Source: Pholis gunnellus (lineage: Eukaryota; Chordata; Actinopteri; Perciformes; Pholidae). Taken from it: a DNA stretch of 64,000 nucleotides. Made by a program: the position numbers and the translations under genes. The DNA is taken from the NCBI GenBank assembly GCA_910591455.2, contig OU342804.1:11751133-11815132 (forward strand), in the 5' to 3' direction. Shown here in pieces: positions 27,101-35,375 of this stretch. A model generated the notes under the pieces. That model had not been told where the DNA came from. It saw only the letters and a program-made list of their open reading frames with translations, and ran no database searches. Position 1 is the first letter of the stretch; each line of letters begins with the position of its first letter.

Positions 27101-30100
27101 TTGAGTACCGAGCCCTGGACCTGCCGATGTTCAAACACTATGTTGGCTGTGCCACCTTCATCTTCCTCTGCATCTTTTCGGTTCAGATGTTTGTCACAAA
27201 GGAGTGAGTATGACCAGATTTTCCTCCGTTATGTTCGAATCAAAACTCCAAGTCGGCGGTTATAATGCAGTGCAACAGAGGAGAAGAAACGCACTATGTT
27301 TGTACTGATGATTGTACTACTAGGGGAAAAGGAGAAGCGGGAGATCGTTTTTTTTTTCACACTGGTTTTCGTCTCCCTCAGTCGACAGATGTTGGGGATG
27401 TCGTTTGGAGTGTTGGTCTGTGTGCTGCTGCTGACCCTGGCCATCTGTTTTGCAGGTCACTTCCAGGTCAGTATGTTAAGTCTTACGTTGACATTAAACA
27501 TTTAGATATTCAGGTGATTGGGGGGGGGGGGGGCTCATAGCTAACCTGTCATCACTATTTTATAGCAACCTCTCAACCTTCATTGGACGCAAGTCAAGCA
27601 TCAGTGTAAAAAAGTATTCATTTCTCCAGCAACACTGGTTTAAGTCCCACATTGTATAATGCTGGCCTGGCCCTGACCCACATTATGCGTGTATGACTCA
27701 CAAGTGTTTTGCTCTAAGTTTGTATTTCAAGAATTCGAATTCCGTGTGCTTGGAAGGGAAAATGAAATGGGAAATTCTTTAACGATTATTACATTTGTTT
27801 TGTGTGAATGCCACACAAGATGAATACAAAAGTGTCAAGCCCTCAGGAAGGATGTACTTTTACTCACCATCTGCTTCCTCCCCCATTATTTGGCCTGGAT
27901 TATCCAACAAGCAACGTGCAAAGGAGATTTTAAAAGAAAATGAAAAAGAAAATAGAAAGACGATTTTGTGATAGGATGGCAAACTCCAAAACAGCTACTA
28001 ACCTTGTGCTCGTAATAACATTGTTGTTTGAACTGCTGTTTCCAAGGTCAAGGAATGAACATTAAATCTCAAAATAAATGCAAACATTCTGGGTCAGGTG
28101 GTGTTTGATTTGTACAACCGTCTCTTTTTAATTTGAAGTAGCAGACCTCCACGTTGAAAGAGAAACACTGAAATATTCCTCTGAAAAAAATGTTGTATTT
28201 GACCATATTTTTTTCATCTTTTAATGATTTTAAATGATTAATTGCAAACAGCCATGGCCAAAGGCATTGTGTTTTTTAGGTTGTCCGTCCGACCCATTCT
28301 CATGAACCCAATATCTCAGGATGAACAGATTTGAATTTGGAGGTCAAAGGTCAAGATTACTGTGACCTCACGTCCGTCCCATTCTCATTAAAGCGATATC
28401 TCAGGAATGCCTGCAGGGAATTTCATTACATCCACAAACATCCACTTGAACTCGAGGTTGAACTGATTTAGATAATGGTGGTCAAAGGTCAAAGACACAT
28501 TTTGGGCCATAACTAAAGAATTCATATTCAAATGATGACAATTTCACACGAACGTCTAACACAATAAAATGAGGAAGTGATGACATTTTGGACAGACGCG
28601 GATGCAAACCGCAACCTGACTGGTTGGCGGAAACATAGAACCGAAAAGGCGTTAATTCCAGTTTGTGTTTCTGTTGTGAGAGAACAGAAAAGTGATCAAG
28701 ATATCCAACATCACTTGCAGCCAACTAGAAGAGGTTCAGAGGGGAAAAACAAACGTACTACAATAGGCACATGTTTTGTTATTCAAGGCAAGGGTGAAAA
28801 GGATGGGTGTACACATCACCGAGCCAGAATTAGTTAGTGAGAGAATGGAAACATGTCATGGAAGCTATCCCGTGCATTCAGCATAGCTTTCTATAGCTAA
28901 CCTTCTGACCTGGGCGATGACACCTGACAATCAGTCCTTCACAGGCCGGAGTGTTTTCTCTCCTCTCAGACAGATTCCTTCACTGGAAATAGCCAGCAGT
29001 GACTCACTCACACATGATGTCTGGAGATGCACGACATGCTCCCCGTGCCTGTTTGATTCCGTCTTTCCTCCGTCTTATCTCCTCGCTTCTCTTTCTCCTC
29101 TGCAGCGCCTGTTTCCAGAGAAGCTGTCGAGGTGCCAGTGGCTGCCGGCCGTGTCCGAGGCGGTGGTAAAGCGGCCGTGTGTGCGCCTCCCTCTGGCCAC
29201 CGTCACTACCACGGTCATCATTATCTTGGCAGTGTTCAACCTGGTAAGACTACGCTCGCATGTTGAGTGGGTCATTACAGACGCTGCTATTTCTAGCTGC
29301 GCCACACTTCAGAGCTGCCATGCCAAAAAACTTCAAAGCGGGCCGTCCAGTAGTCGCTTGTCAGTCAGATCTTTTTTTTTTTTTATCCCCCTGCAGTGCT
29401 TCGTCCAGACGCGTGTGCCAGAATGCCGCACTGATATTGATTACCCGCGTCACAAAAATGATTCCCTCGAGCAGGGATTAGAGGACATTTACTTCTACCT
29501 GCCTGTGAGTAATGGAGTTGTTAATATTGTTGTCAATAATGAAATTGCAATTATTAATACTTTTTTGTCATGTCAGACTGGATTAAATAGTATTTGGCAT
29601 TTGTTCAATTGAGTGCCAGAGAAGAGTTATAGTTATTGACAAATACATTGATAAAAATGTCGATGCTTACAATCACATGATAGTGTTATAAATAATTTCA
29701 TTCATTGCTTACAAATGTGAAATAGATGTCATTAGAATAAATAGTTATCAGGTTTGGTGCTACTGTTATTTGGCTGTGATATAATTCCATCCCTTGGCTT
29801 TCTCTCTCTCAGTACTCCGTGTACTGCTGTATCCTATCGCTCATCGCATGTGGAGTCTTCCTCCGGGTGAGCTTTGAGCTCAAAGTGCTCTTCCTCACCC
29901 TGGCCTCCACAGCATACTACATCATCATCCTCAGCACCAAGAGGGAACTCTTTGTGGCCTACGGAAACTTTCTCCTCGCTCAGCAGCCCAACAGCAGCTG
30001 GAACTGCAGCAGGTGAGAGTTAAGAGCAGTTAATAATCACCTCATGACAGCACCATCAGTGCTGGCGGTCAAAGTCACAGTTCCATAAAGACGCATCACG

Positions 30101-33100
30101 TTTATTCATTTCAGTTCACACGGAATAATCATGTAGGAAATGTGCAAATGGAAGCACAGTCGAGCCATGAGTGTTCTTGTTTGTTCCACAGCAGAGACGA
30201 TCACGCCATCCTGAAGTGGTTGGGGCTAGTGAAACACCCCCAGGTGATGAGCTGCATTTACATCACCCTGTTTCTGGTCACCATGCTCATCATCTCACAA
30301 CAGGTAATGACAATCCCCACACCTCTGTCCTCGATATGTATCCCTCACTCACAAACTGAATACATATTGAGAGATTCAAAATTGAAATGCACAAATATTT
30401 TGATGGTCCGGCCATTCATTTATCTATATCTTCTATATCAACGACCACCAATTGTGAAATCATAACGAGTAATACACTTTCTGGGAATAAATAAATCAAG
30501 AGGCTGCAAGAAATGCAGGAAAACTCCAATGAATGATTATGTTTTTCCTTCTTTTTCCACTCGTTGTGTTTTTGTCTTGCTAGAACGAGTCCTGCTTCCG
30601 CCAGGACTTCCTGCTAAAGTATAAGAACCGCACAGAGCAGGACGAGATCGAGACCAGGGAGAACCTGAACCGCCTGCTGCTGGAGAACGTGCTGCCGGCC
30701 CACGTAGCAGCGCTGTTTGTCGGGGAGAATAAAAAGAACGAGGTGAGGGGGGGGGCAGGGACCCTGTTCAGTATGTGATAAGTGATAAATGAGAAACCAG
30801 TAAACCACATTTCATGTAATAGTATTAAAAGGAACTCCAGACAGACATTTTCTGTGAATTTGAAAGAATGTATTAAATAGGTTTGGTTTAGTGTTACATA
30901 ACAGTTTCCTCGACCTCTATCATCCTAAGAATTCAGCCCAAAACTGTGAGTTGTCCTTATATTATCAATAGAACTGGTAGAAGTTAAGGGAGGTCTGTCT
31001 AAAAGCTTTCATTAAAGCCGAACATTTCCAGTCTCCTCCTGGGTAAAACTATAAACTGTGCTTTTTGTATTTTTTTGTTCCCCCCCCCCAACAGGACCTC
31101 TACTACAAGTCCTATGACTGCGTCTGTGTGATGTTCGCCTCAGTGCCGGATTTCAAAGAATTTTACACGGAGTGTGACATCAACAAGGAGGGTCTGGAAT
31201 GCCTGAGGCTCCTGAACGAGATCATTGCTGACTTTGACGAGGTCAGAAAAACATCCTCATCCATCAATGTATTACCAAGTACTTGTTTGCAATACATGAC
31301 ATCACATGGTGTCTTTAAAGCCCCAATTTGTTCTCGGTAGCTCTGTTTATGCACTTCCACTGTTAACCATGCGGACAGCTGGGCTTAAAACAGAACAGTA
31401 TTATTATCTGCACTCTTAGGAATATGAGCTAAATCCCTCCAGTGTACATGCCAACAGGAATACATACTGTAAATGATGAGAGGAGGGATGAGGAAGTCAA
31501 TCTTTTTTTGTTTTTCTCTAACCCAACAGCTGCTGTCCAAACCAAAGTTCAGCGGTGTGGAGAAGATCAAGACCATTGGCAGCACTTACATGGCTGCTGC
31601 AGGGCTTAGCGGGACGCCCGGTCAGGAGAACAATCAGGTGGAGTAGCTACTGCCTCAGACCAGGGTCAGACCCGGGTCAGACCCGGGTCAAATCGGACTT
31701 GTTGACCGTTTCTCAGAAAGTCATCGACCTGTCGTATAAAAAAACAACCCATAAAGCTTGAAGCAGTCATATTGAGGTTGTGAAATCTGTTCTTTCAGGA
31801 CAGAGAGAGGCAGCAGGCCCAGATAGGGATCATGGTGGAGTTTGCCATCGCTCTGATTGGGAAGTTGGACGGCATCAACAGACATTCCTTCAATAGCTTC
31901 AGGCTTCGTGTTGGTGAGTGTCGGCTTCAGCACAAACCTTTCATTGACTGAATACTGCAGTGCATTGTATCCAGCTCTGTTAGGGCTGACAACCCAACAG
32001 GTTACCTTGGTTACAATGTGCATGATTGGCACCTATGGTGTTCTAGCACTTGATTATTAGGTTGTGAAGTTAAACCTCTCTAACCTTTTGACAGAAATAT
32101 GTAGCATCTGCTTTGTAATGTTGAGGATTTAGGAGCTTATTTTAAATTTCCACTCATAAATAACTCTGGTTGCGTTAAGTACATCAAATAATATATGAAG
32201 TGAAGCTGTTAAATGGAGTCAGAACCCAGTTGAGTGTGTGAGGAACTTTAACCTCTGCCTGTGTCTGCAGTCCTGGCACAGTTATTCCCTGACAGTTGAT
32301 TCTTAGCAGACAGCTTACAGGATAAAAGTTTAATTTCAAACATTTACATTTCTTGGGAGATAAAAACATACATAAGGCATAAACACTGAAATTTGTATCC
32401 ACCTTCTTATCAGCGGCTGAGTCTAAACACCGTGTGACTTTGAAACAAAATCCACTTTTGTTTATTAAAAAGTGTTTGGCACAGACTTCTTCTTTGACCG
32501 GTGATATCATACTTTTGTAATTCCTCTGCTGCAAACTATAACAGTGTTTTCCACAGAATTATTTTTTAAATAATACCGACTCTATTGCTATTTTTTTGTG
32601 TATCAATTAATACAAATATTGATCCTTTCTCAACTCTCCTAACTAGCCAGTGAGCAGCCTGAGATGAAGAATGAATCTTTTTCTCTCTGTAAATTCTACA
32701 CAATAACATTGTTCAACGTGTCAGACTTAAACATGTTTTTTTTTTCCACAGGCATTAATCATGGCCCAGGGATAGCCGGAGTGATCGGGGCGAGGAAACC
32801 TCAGTATGACATCTGGGGCAACACGGTGAACGTGGCCAGCAGAATGGAGAGCACCGGGGAGCTGGGAAAGATCCAGGTACGTTCAGCACAGTCCAACAGA
32901 GGCAAACAGCGATATTTCCTCTGGTGTTCTGGAAGGTGAAATGGTCACATGTCAGTCCTCAGCTCTGCATTGCAGATCTTAACACAATCATGGCTGGATT
33001 CAGAAAGATTCAATTTCAGACTCTGGTCGATTGAACAGCTCATGAGATTAAAAAAAAAATCTATCTTGATTTAGGGATATAGTTTGAAAAAGGCTTGATG

Positions 33101-34050
33101 TTGATGTTCCAGAGACGTTGACATCGTTGTAAGTTAGGAAGAACTAACCAGTGCTACTTTGGTAGCTTTGGGGTGTCATGCCGCACTAAAACGTCCTTAT
33201 TCTCGTCGCTTGTGTCACGTTTCCAACAGCGAAAAATGGTCTCCCAAAATACAAGTGCAGAGGACGTAATGGACGAGGATTTTTTACATTGTACATTTTA
33301 CAGTGTTTATCGTATATTCAGCCGGAGAGAGGTCACTGGAGGCCGCAGCGGGGAGTGTATGACCGACGGGGACCCTGCAGAATCCAAGCTGCCGAGAGCA
33401 AACACCGACTGGTGGAGCATTTGCTCAAACTGCCCTCCGATGCCAACAGAAACCGAATCATTCTGCCGTATTAAACCTGAGGCTGGGTAGTGGATGCTGT
33501 CACGTGTGCGTCACTAAGCATGAACGTTTTGCTCTTCACTGGGACAGAGGTGTGTAAGAGACCTTCAGGATCCTGAAGATAAAACTGGAAAAAGACAACC
33601 AAGACCAGCAACGCCATTGTAGTAATATTATAATGTAATGGTCTGCCTCCAAAGGAGTGACAGCTGCCAACATGCTGCTGCAATGGAGCCTCTGCAGCGG
33701 GAAGCTGGCACGGCAATTGAAGTCGTAAATGAATACATGTAATCAGTAAGAGAAGTCGGGTGTTACTGTTCGCTGCAGGGAAGTTCCCTCTGTGGATTTT
33801 GGGACTGTGTGATTTCATTTTGTAAATGTATTAAACTTGCTGTTCAAAAAGGAGCGTTGCTAGTTTTCATAGCTGCAGTTGTGATTTCTTGGTCTACTTC
33901 CAGGTGACAGAGGAAACGTCCGATGTGCTGCATAGGCTGGGCTACTCGTGCGAGTGTCGGGGACTCATCAACGTCAAGGGCAAAGGGGAGCTGAAAACCT
34001 TCTTTGTGTGCACCGACATGAGCAAGCAGCAAGGTATGGGTCTGAGCTGA
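8527..34050 (+). CDS. adcy7: Adenylate cyclase type 7 (26 coding exons, gene span)
   Basis: Membrane adenylyl cyclase that converts ATP to cAMP and pyrophosphate. The type 2/4/7 family is stimulated by G-alpha-s and conditionally by G-beta-gamma. The joined exons give 1116 residues against about 1080 in human ADCY7. Seen in order: N-terminus MPAKGKYLLN, close to human ADCY7; six membrane spans (about residues 30-200); C1a catalytic domain (about 270-460) with both metal-binding aspartates, D285 in ILYADIVGF and D329 in ILGDCYYC; C1b linker on four short exons (521-603); six more spans (about 615-850) with N-glycosylation sequons NSS and NCS in exon 19; C2a domain (about 900-1100) with K966 in EKIKTIG, D1046 in QYDIWG, N1053 and R1057 in NVASR. 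No catalytic residue is missing. The C-terminus (RGLINVKGKGEL, ending GMGLS) favours type 7 over 2 or 4. Start chosen because the MPAKG N-terminus matches the family and the context is gccATGc. Confidence 0.95.
8888..8999. repeat. Dispersed fish repeat fragment (agttca-rich)
   Basis: Begins cagtgttgtgcaagttc and repeats variants of agttcatgttcacagttca-like words, which I recognise as the end of a common fish DNA-transposon family. The opposite end was not located. Confidence 0.4.
13135..13162. repeat. (CT)n microsatellite
   Basis: About 14 CT units followed by C-rich sequence in adcy7 intron 1. Confidence 0.9.
13913..14110 (+). CDS. adcy7: adcy7 coding exon 2 (residues 56-121)
   Basis: Membrane spans 2 and 3 (VFLAVFVLVC and LLGLIVWATHLTMGYTFIF) with the basic turn QRWRR between them. 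Acceptor gagcag at 13912, donor gtaacc at 14111, phase 0 at both ends. Follows a 5.2-kb first coding intron. Confidence 0.93.
14302..14466 (+). CDS. adcy7: adcy7 coding exon 3 (residues 122-176)
   Basis: Membrane spans 4 and 5. Begins VPFFLFIIFTVYTMLPF, very close to human ADCY7 VPFFLFIVFVVYTLLPF. Acceptor ttccag, donor gtaaaa, phase 0. Confidence 0.94.
14812..14961 (+). CDS. adcy7: adcy7 coding exon 4 (residues 177-226)
   Basis: Membrane span 6 (LLSNAVVFLCGSVVGAFHK) followed by the helical cytosolic linker ending IEKRQQ, the family's signature just before the C1 domain. Acceptor ctgtag, donor gtttgt, phase 0. Confidence 0.94.
14962..18242. other. adcy7 intron 4
   Basis: 3.3-kb A/T-rich intron. 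Only a (GT)n microsatellite at 18109-18140, close to the exon 5 acceptor, stands out. Confidence 0.6.
18109..18140. repeat. (GT)n microsatellite
   Basis: About 16 GT units, roughly 100 bp upstream of adcy7 exon 5. Confidence 0.9.
18243..18403 (+). CDS. adcy7: adcy7 coding exon 5 (residues 227-280)
   Basis: Start of the C1 region: ENLLQSVLPVYISMKMK and the invariant DNNFHSLYVKRHENV. Acceptor tttgcag, donor gtacaa. Ends two bases into a serine codon completed by exon 6. Confidence 0.95.
18404..20923. other. adcy7 intron 5
   Basis: 2.5-kb intron that carries the SINE-like fragment at about 19.7 kb and otherwise unremarkable A/T-rich sequence. Confidence 0.6.
19665..19830 (-). mobile_element. 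tRNA-derived SINE-like fragment
   Basis: Read on the minus strand it has an A-box-like TGGTAACTCACTGGGTAG, a B-box-like GGGTTCGCGTC, then 'tttgctgcatgtc', a long C run and a CT tract. This order is typical of a common fish SINE family. It sits inside adcy7 intron 5, antisense to the gene. Ends are approximate and no target duplication was found. Confidence 0.6.
20924..21035 (+). CDS. adcy7: adcy7 coding exon 6 (residues 280-317)
   Basis: C1a core: SILYADIVGFTRLASDCSP followed by KELVIMLNELFGKFDQIAK. D285 is the first catalytic metal ligand. Acceptor tttcag, donor gtgagt; returns to phase 0. Confidence 0.96.
21378..21505 (+). CDS. adcy7: adcy7 coding exon 7 (residues 318-360)
   Basis: C1a: ENECMRIKILGDCYYCVSGL with D329 as the second metal ligand, then HAKNCVKMGLDMCEAIK. 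Acceptor ttatag, donor gtgagt; ends two bases into a lysine codon. Confidence 0.96.
21994..22152 (+). CDS. adcy7: adcy7 coding exon 8 (residues 360-413)
   Basis: C1a: QVREATGVDINMRVGVHSG, VLCGVIGLRKWQFDVWSHDV and the NH..GG turn. The acceptor used is tatccag at 21993, not the caggcag four bases on, because only the former keeps KQVREATG in frame. Donor gtaggc. Confidence 0.94.
22697..22829 (+). CDS. adcy7: adcy7 coding exon 9 (residues 413-457)
   Basis: End of C1a: RVHITEATLKHLNKAYEVED then DPYLKELNIQTYLVIDPR, nearly identical to human ADCY7. Acceptor ggtcag, donor gtaagt; ends in phase 0. Confidence 0.95.
23392..23580 (+). CDS. adcy7: adcy7 coding exon 10 (residues 458-520)
   Basis: C1b linker. 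A variable serine-rich start is followed by the conserved block LKMRASVRMTRYLESWGAV and KPFAHL. Acceptor tatcaag, donor gtaagc, phase 0. Confidence 0.93.
23718..23758 (+). CDS. adcy7: adcy7 coding exon 11 (residues 521-534)
   Basis: A 41-nt micro-exon of the divergent C1b linker (DIPLRPAPGKITE, then a split serine). Supported by acceptor cttccag, donor gtgact and exact phase fit with exons 10 and 12, not by strong residue conservation. Confidence 0.82.
25030..25089 (+). CDS. adcy7: adcy7 coding exon 12 (residues 534-554)
   Basis: A 60-nt C1b exon (FDESLEEPFSLPTPPFSSY). Acceptor ctgacag, donor gtgagt. The phase continues from exon 11 into exon 13. A nested pair of hAT-like elements lies 46 bp downstream in the next intron. 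Confidence 0.82.
25136..25786. mobile_element. Outer hAT-like non-autonomous element
   Basis: The left end cagtagttctcaacc is mirrored by gcgtgagaactactg at the right end. The 8 bp outside each end (cctcagtg and ccttggtg) match at 6 of 8 positions, fitting a decayed 8-bp hAT target duplication. No transposase frame. It lies in adcy7 intron 12 and is interrupted by a second, younger element at 25229-25474. Confidence 0.65.
25229..25474. mobile_element. Inner hAT-like MITE, 246 bp
   Basis: The ends are perfect 14-bp inverted repeats (CAGGGGTGTCAAAC). The flanking 8 bp cattagac is duplicated exactly (25221-25228 and 25475-25482), diagnostic of hAT insertion. The interior is CpG-rich and holds a perfect 20-bp palindrome at 25432-25451. 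No coding capacity; it must have used another element's transposase. Confidence 0.85.
26308..26385 (+). CDS. adcy7: adcy7 coding exon 13 (residues 554-580)
   Basis: Charged C1b segment NKSQKSKFDEELHNEM plus IDELSSK, aligning with the human DDEMLSAIEGLSS region. Acceptor ggtgcag, donor gtaagc. Only this phase keeps the frame open. Confidence 0.88.
26919..26988 (+). CDS. adcy7: adcy7 coding exon 14 (residues 580-603)
   Basis: End of C1b: QWSKSEERGSLALWFPKKDL then EKQ. Matches the family's 'F..KDLEK.Y' junction with the second membrane block. Acceptor tctctcag, donor gttagt; returns to phase 0. Confidence 0.9.
27106..27203 (+). CDS. adcy7: adcy7 coding exon 15 (residues 604-636)
   Basis: YRALDLPMFKHYVGCATFIF: cytosolic approach and membrane span 7. 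Acceptor cttgag is weak but follows a long pyrimidine tract. Donor gtgagt. Confidence 0.9.
27382..27466 (+). CDS. adcy7: adcy7 coding exon 16 (residues 636-664)
   Basis: Membrane span 8 (MLGMSFGVLVCVLLLTLAIC), aligning with human ALGVSFGLVACVLGLVLGLC. Acceptor ccctcag, donor gtcagt; ends in phase 0. Confidence 0.92.
27467..29105. other. adcy7 intron 16
   Basis: 1.6-kb intron with a G run at 27519-27533 and the tandem-like repeat segment at 28270-28500. No exon is recognised within it. Confidence 0.6.
28270..28500. repeat. Dispersed repeat with duplicated 'ggtcaaaggtca' units
   Basis: 'cccattctcat...atctcagga' occurs twice about 85 bp apart, and 'ggtcaaaggtca' occurs twice (28342 and 28480), showing an internally repeated unit. 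I recognise the words as a repeat family common in fish genomes; its class is unknown to me. Confidence 0.6.
29106..29243 (+). CDS. adcy7: adcy7 coding exon 17 (residues 665-710)
   Basis: RLFPEKLSRCQWLPAVSEAV and membrane span 9 (VTTTVIIILAVFNL). Acceptor ctgcag, donor gtaaga, phase 0. The following 153-nt intron is a multiple of three and has no stop in this frame. Confidence 0.92.
29397..29504 (+). CDS. adcy7: adcy7 coding exon 18 (residues 711-746)
   Basis: Extracellular segment CFVQTRVPECRTDIDYPRHK and on to YFYLP, before span 10. Two cysteines sit in the predicted extracellular loop. Acceptor ctgcag, donor gtgagt, phase 0. Confidence 0.9.
29813..30012 (+). CDS. adcy7: adcy7 coding exon 19 (residues 747-813)
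   Basis: Membrane spans 10 and 11 (CCILSLIACGVFLRV; LKVLFLTLASTAYYIIIL), then an extracellular loop with sequons NSS and NCS, the usual glycosylated loop of membrane cyclases. Acceptor ctctcag, donor gtgaga. Confidence 0.94.
30192..30303 (+). CDS. adcy7: adcy7 coding exon 20 (residues 813-850)
   Basis: End of the extracellular loop and membrane span 12 (VMSCIYITLFLVTMLIISQQ). The acceptor is the first CAG of cagcag (30189-30191); using the second would break the frame. Donor gtaatg. Confidence 0.93.
30584..30742 (+). CDS. adcy7: adcy7 coding exon 21 (residues 851-903)
   Basis: Start of the C2 region: charged helix then ETRENLNRLLLENVLPAHVA, the conserved signaling helix shared by membrane cyclases. 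Acceptor ttgctag, donor gtgagg, followed directly by a run of G that may strengthen this donor. Confidence 0.96.
31095..31241 (+). CDS. adcy7: adcy7 coding exon 22 (residues 904-952)
   Basis: C2a core: YKSYDCVCVMFASVPDFKEF and NKEGLECLRLLNEIIADFDE. Nearly identical to human ADCY7. The pyrimidine tract of the acceptor is almost pure C. Donor gtcaga. Confidence 0.97.
31530..31637 (+). CDS. adcy7: adcy7 coding exon 23 (residues 953-988)
   Basis: C2a: LLSKPKFSGVEKIKTIGSTY then MAAAGLSG. K966 is the adenine-recognition lysine of C2. Acceptor caacag, donor gtggag. Confidence 0.97.
31799..31913 (+). CDS. adcy7: adcy7 coding exon 24 (residues 989-1027)
   Basis: C2a: IGIMVEFAIALIGKLDGINR then HSFNSFRLRVG. 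Acceptor tttcag, donor gtgagt; ends one base into a glycine codon. Confidence 0.96.
32752..32876 (+). CDS. adcy7: adcy7 coding exon 25 (residues 1027-1068)
   Basis: C2a active-site exon: GINHGPGIAGVIGARKPQYD then IWGNTVNVASRMESTGELG. D1046, N1053 and R1057 are the adenine and catalytic residues. Acceptor ccacag, donor gtacgt; phase 0. Confidence 0.97.
33173..33570 (+). pseudogene. P2X7-ballast-like domain relic in adcy7 intron 25
   Basis: An open stretch ends with NTDWWSICSNCPPMPTETES then FC (33401-33466). It resembles the cysteine-rich, zinc-binding C-terminal domain of P2X7 receptors, which also occurs in many fish proteins as 'DWC.C..C.PMPT..ES.CC'. The frame stops at TAG (33488-33490). 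A further domain-like block (VCVTKHERF, from 33504) lies in the next frame, so at least one stop and one frameshift disable it. I recognise the motif from memory and could not search. Alternative: chance similarity. Confidence 0.4.
33904..34050 (+). CDS. adcy7: adcy7 coding exon 26 (residues 1069-1116 and stop)
   Basis: VTEETSDVLHRLGYSCECRG and LINVKGKGELKTFFVCTD, ending QQGMGLS and TGA at 34048. Acceptor ttccag. The exon runs on into a 3' UTR of about 1.1 kb. Confidence 0.97.
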   Translation: MTEETSDVLHRLGYSCECRGLINVKGKGELKTFFVCTDMSKQQGMGLS

Positions 34051-35170
34051 GGCCAGGCCGACACAAACGCCTCAACTGGAGACAGACTCAAGCCAAGAGT
34101 TTATAGACTCCACAAGTGTTGAGACAGAACAGACTGTGATACAGCGGTTTCCTGTGATGGTAATGAATGAAAATACTGAGGACTTTGCTGTGTTTGTTGG
34201 ATTCGACACTCAATCAACACGTTCTACTCCGGACCTGTTGAACGGCTCAGGATGTGGCAGTCATGGTGGAGAGATGATCAGTAGTTTTTCTACATACATT
34301 TACGTCTAGTGATCAGTCACTTTTGTACTTTTTGTCTTTAACTTAGATGTTGTTTGCGATAGAAAAAAAAAGAAGTGTATTGTACTAATGCCAAATACAG
34401 TTGTGAAATGATTTTTGAAGACCTCTCTGGTCCTTTAAAAACAAAACAATGGATTCTGTTTGGATCATAATTTGAAACCCATCTGGTTTTCCAGTTTTGA
34501 GACCGGATGGACACACTGCTCTGTTACTGTGTAATGAGCATGACATATGTGAGGCGGAGCCGTTTCAAAAACAGAAACAGGCTGTGCAGAAGATAAATAT
34601 ATAAATACATATAAAAACTCTTTTCTTGCTTCTGTCTTTGGGAAATATTTTACATCAATAGAAGTACTAAGTTTCACTCTCTGGCCAAGCTGCAAATCCT
34701 AGTTACTGTATCTACACACTTGATCTTTTAGGTTCCAGCTGTGTAGTTAGAAACGACTGGTTGATTTTACATATATGACAAGATAGTTGCTGCATTTCAA
34801 AAGGAAATACACAAATCCATGTGCTGTATGTACATCTGTTCAAGTGTATATTCTGCTTGTCTGCATTAATGCTGCAATGAGGGAAGCCTGTGACGCTCTC
34901 CATGGTGTCCTTAAGTCTGCGTGATCCAACGATCTGCCTGCTGTGAGTGCTTTTCTAGCTCCAGCTCAGATGAACAGATGTCAGCGCTGAGTGTCTCTGA
35001 AACTTGATTCGTCTTGTGGCCTTATCCAGTGAGACCATCACTTTGTCTGTAATTGTGGTTAGATAATAATAATAATAATAATAATGTATTGGCCTTTATG
35101 TGAACAAATGTGACATTGAATTTTGTACAGCTACAGAATGTAATAAATGTTTTCCTATGTCTGCAGTTTG
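34051..35170 (+). other. adcy7: adcy7 3' untranslated region
   Basis: Non-coding, A/T-rich sequence from the TGA to just past the AATAAA at 35142. Includes an ATA triplet repeat at about 35063-35086. The end is inferred from the poly(A) signal position. Confidence 0.7.
35142..35147 (+). terminator. adcy7: adcy7 poly(A) signal AATAAA
   Basis: Canonical hexamer 1.09 kb past the stop, followed by T/G-rich sequence suited to cleavage near 35160-35175. Confidence 0.65.
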
Positions 35171-35219
35171 TCATACAATATTTCACAAGAGCCAAGACTT
35201 ATATATTAAAAAAAAGAGG

Positions 35220-35225
35220 TTTAAT
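35220..35225 (-). terminator. brd7: brd7 poly(A) signal ATTAAA
   Basis: Minus-strand ATTAAA 86 nt past the brd7 stop, giving a 3' UTR of only about 100-120 nt. Lies about 75 bp from the adcy7 signal on the other strand. Confidence 0.6.
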
Positions 35226-35310
35226 GACTGAAATGCATACAAATGTCACACAAAAAGCACCTTTCATACAAAACTTAACTTATCAAACAGTAAAGGTGGA
35301 TGGAATTTCA

Positions 35311-35375
35311 TCATACAGTGATGACTGGAACTGGACCACCGGACAAGGACTCCATTGGTTCAGCCGTCTCCTGAA
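35311..35375 (-). CDS. brd7: brd7 coding exon 17 (residues 577-597 and stop)
   Basis: Short C-terminus QETAEPMESLSGGPVPVITV, TGA at 35311-35313. Acceptor ttttcag. The residues diverge from human, so support is mainly splice site, phase and the nearby poly(A) signal. Confidence 0.83.

Noticed and set aside
28917..29612. A 231-codon open frame on the plus strand
   Set aside because: It is adcy7 exons 17 and 18 joined through a stop-free intron, with intron sequence at both ends; not a separate gene.
33289..33474. Alternative frame ending SDANRNRIILPY over the P2X7-like relic
   Set aside because: It looks protein-like, but the overlapping frame has the cysteine/tryptophan pattern of a known domain; the two cannot both be the ancestral frame.
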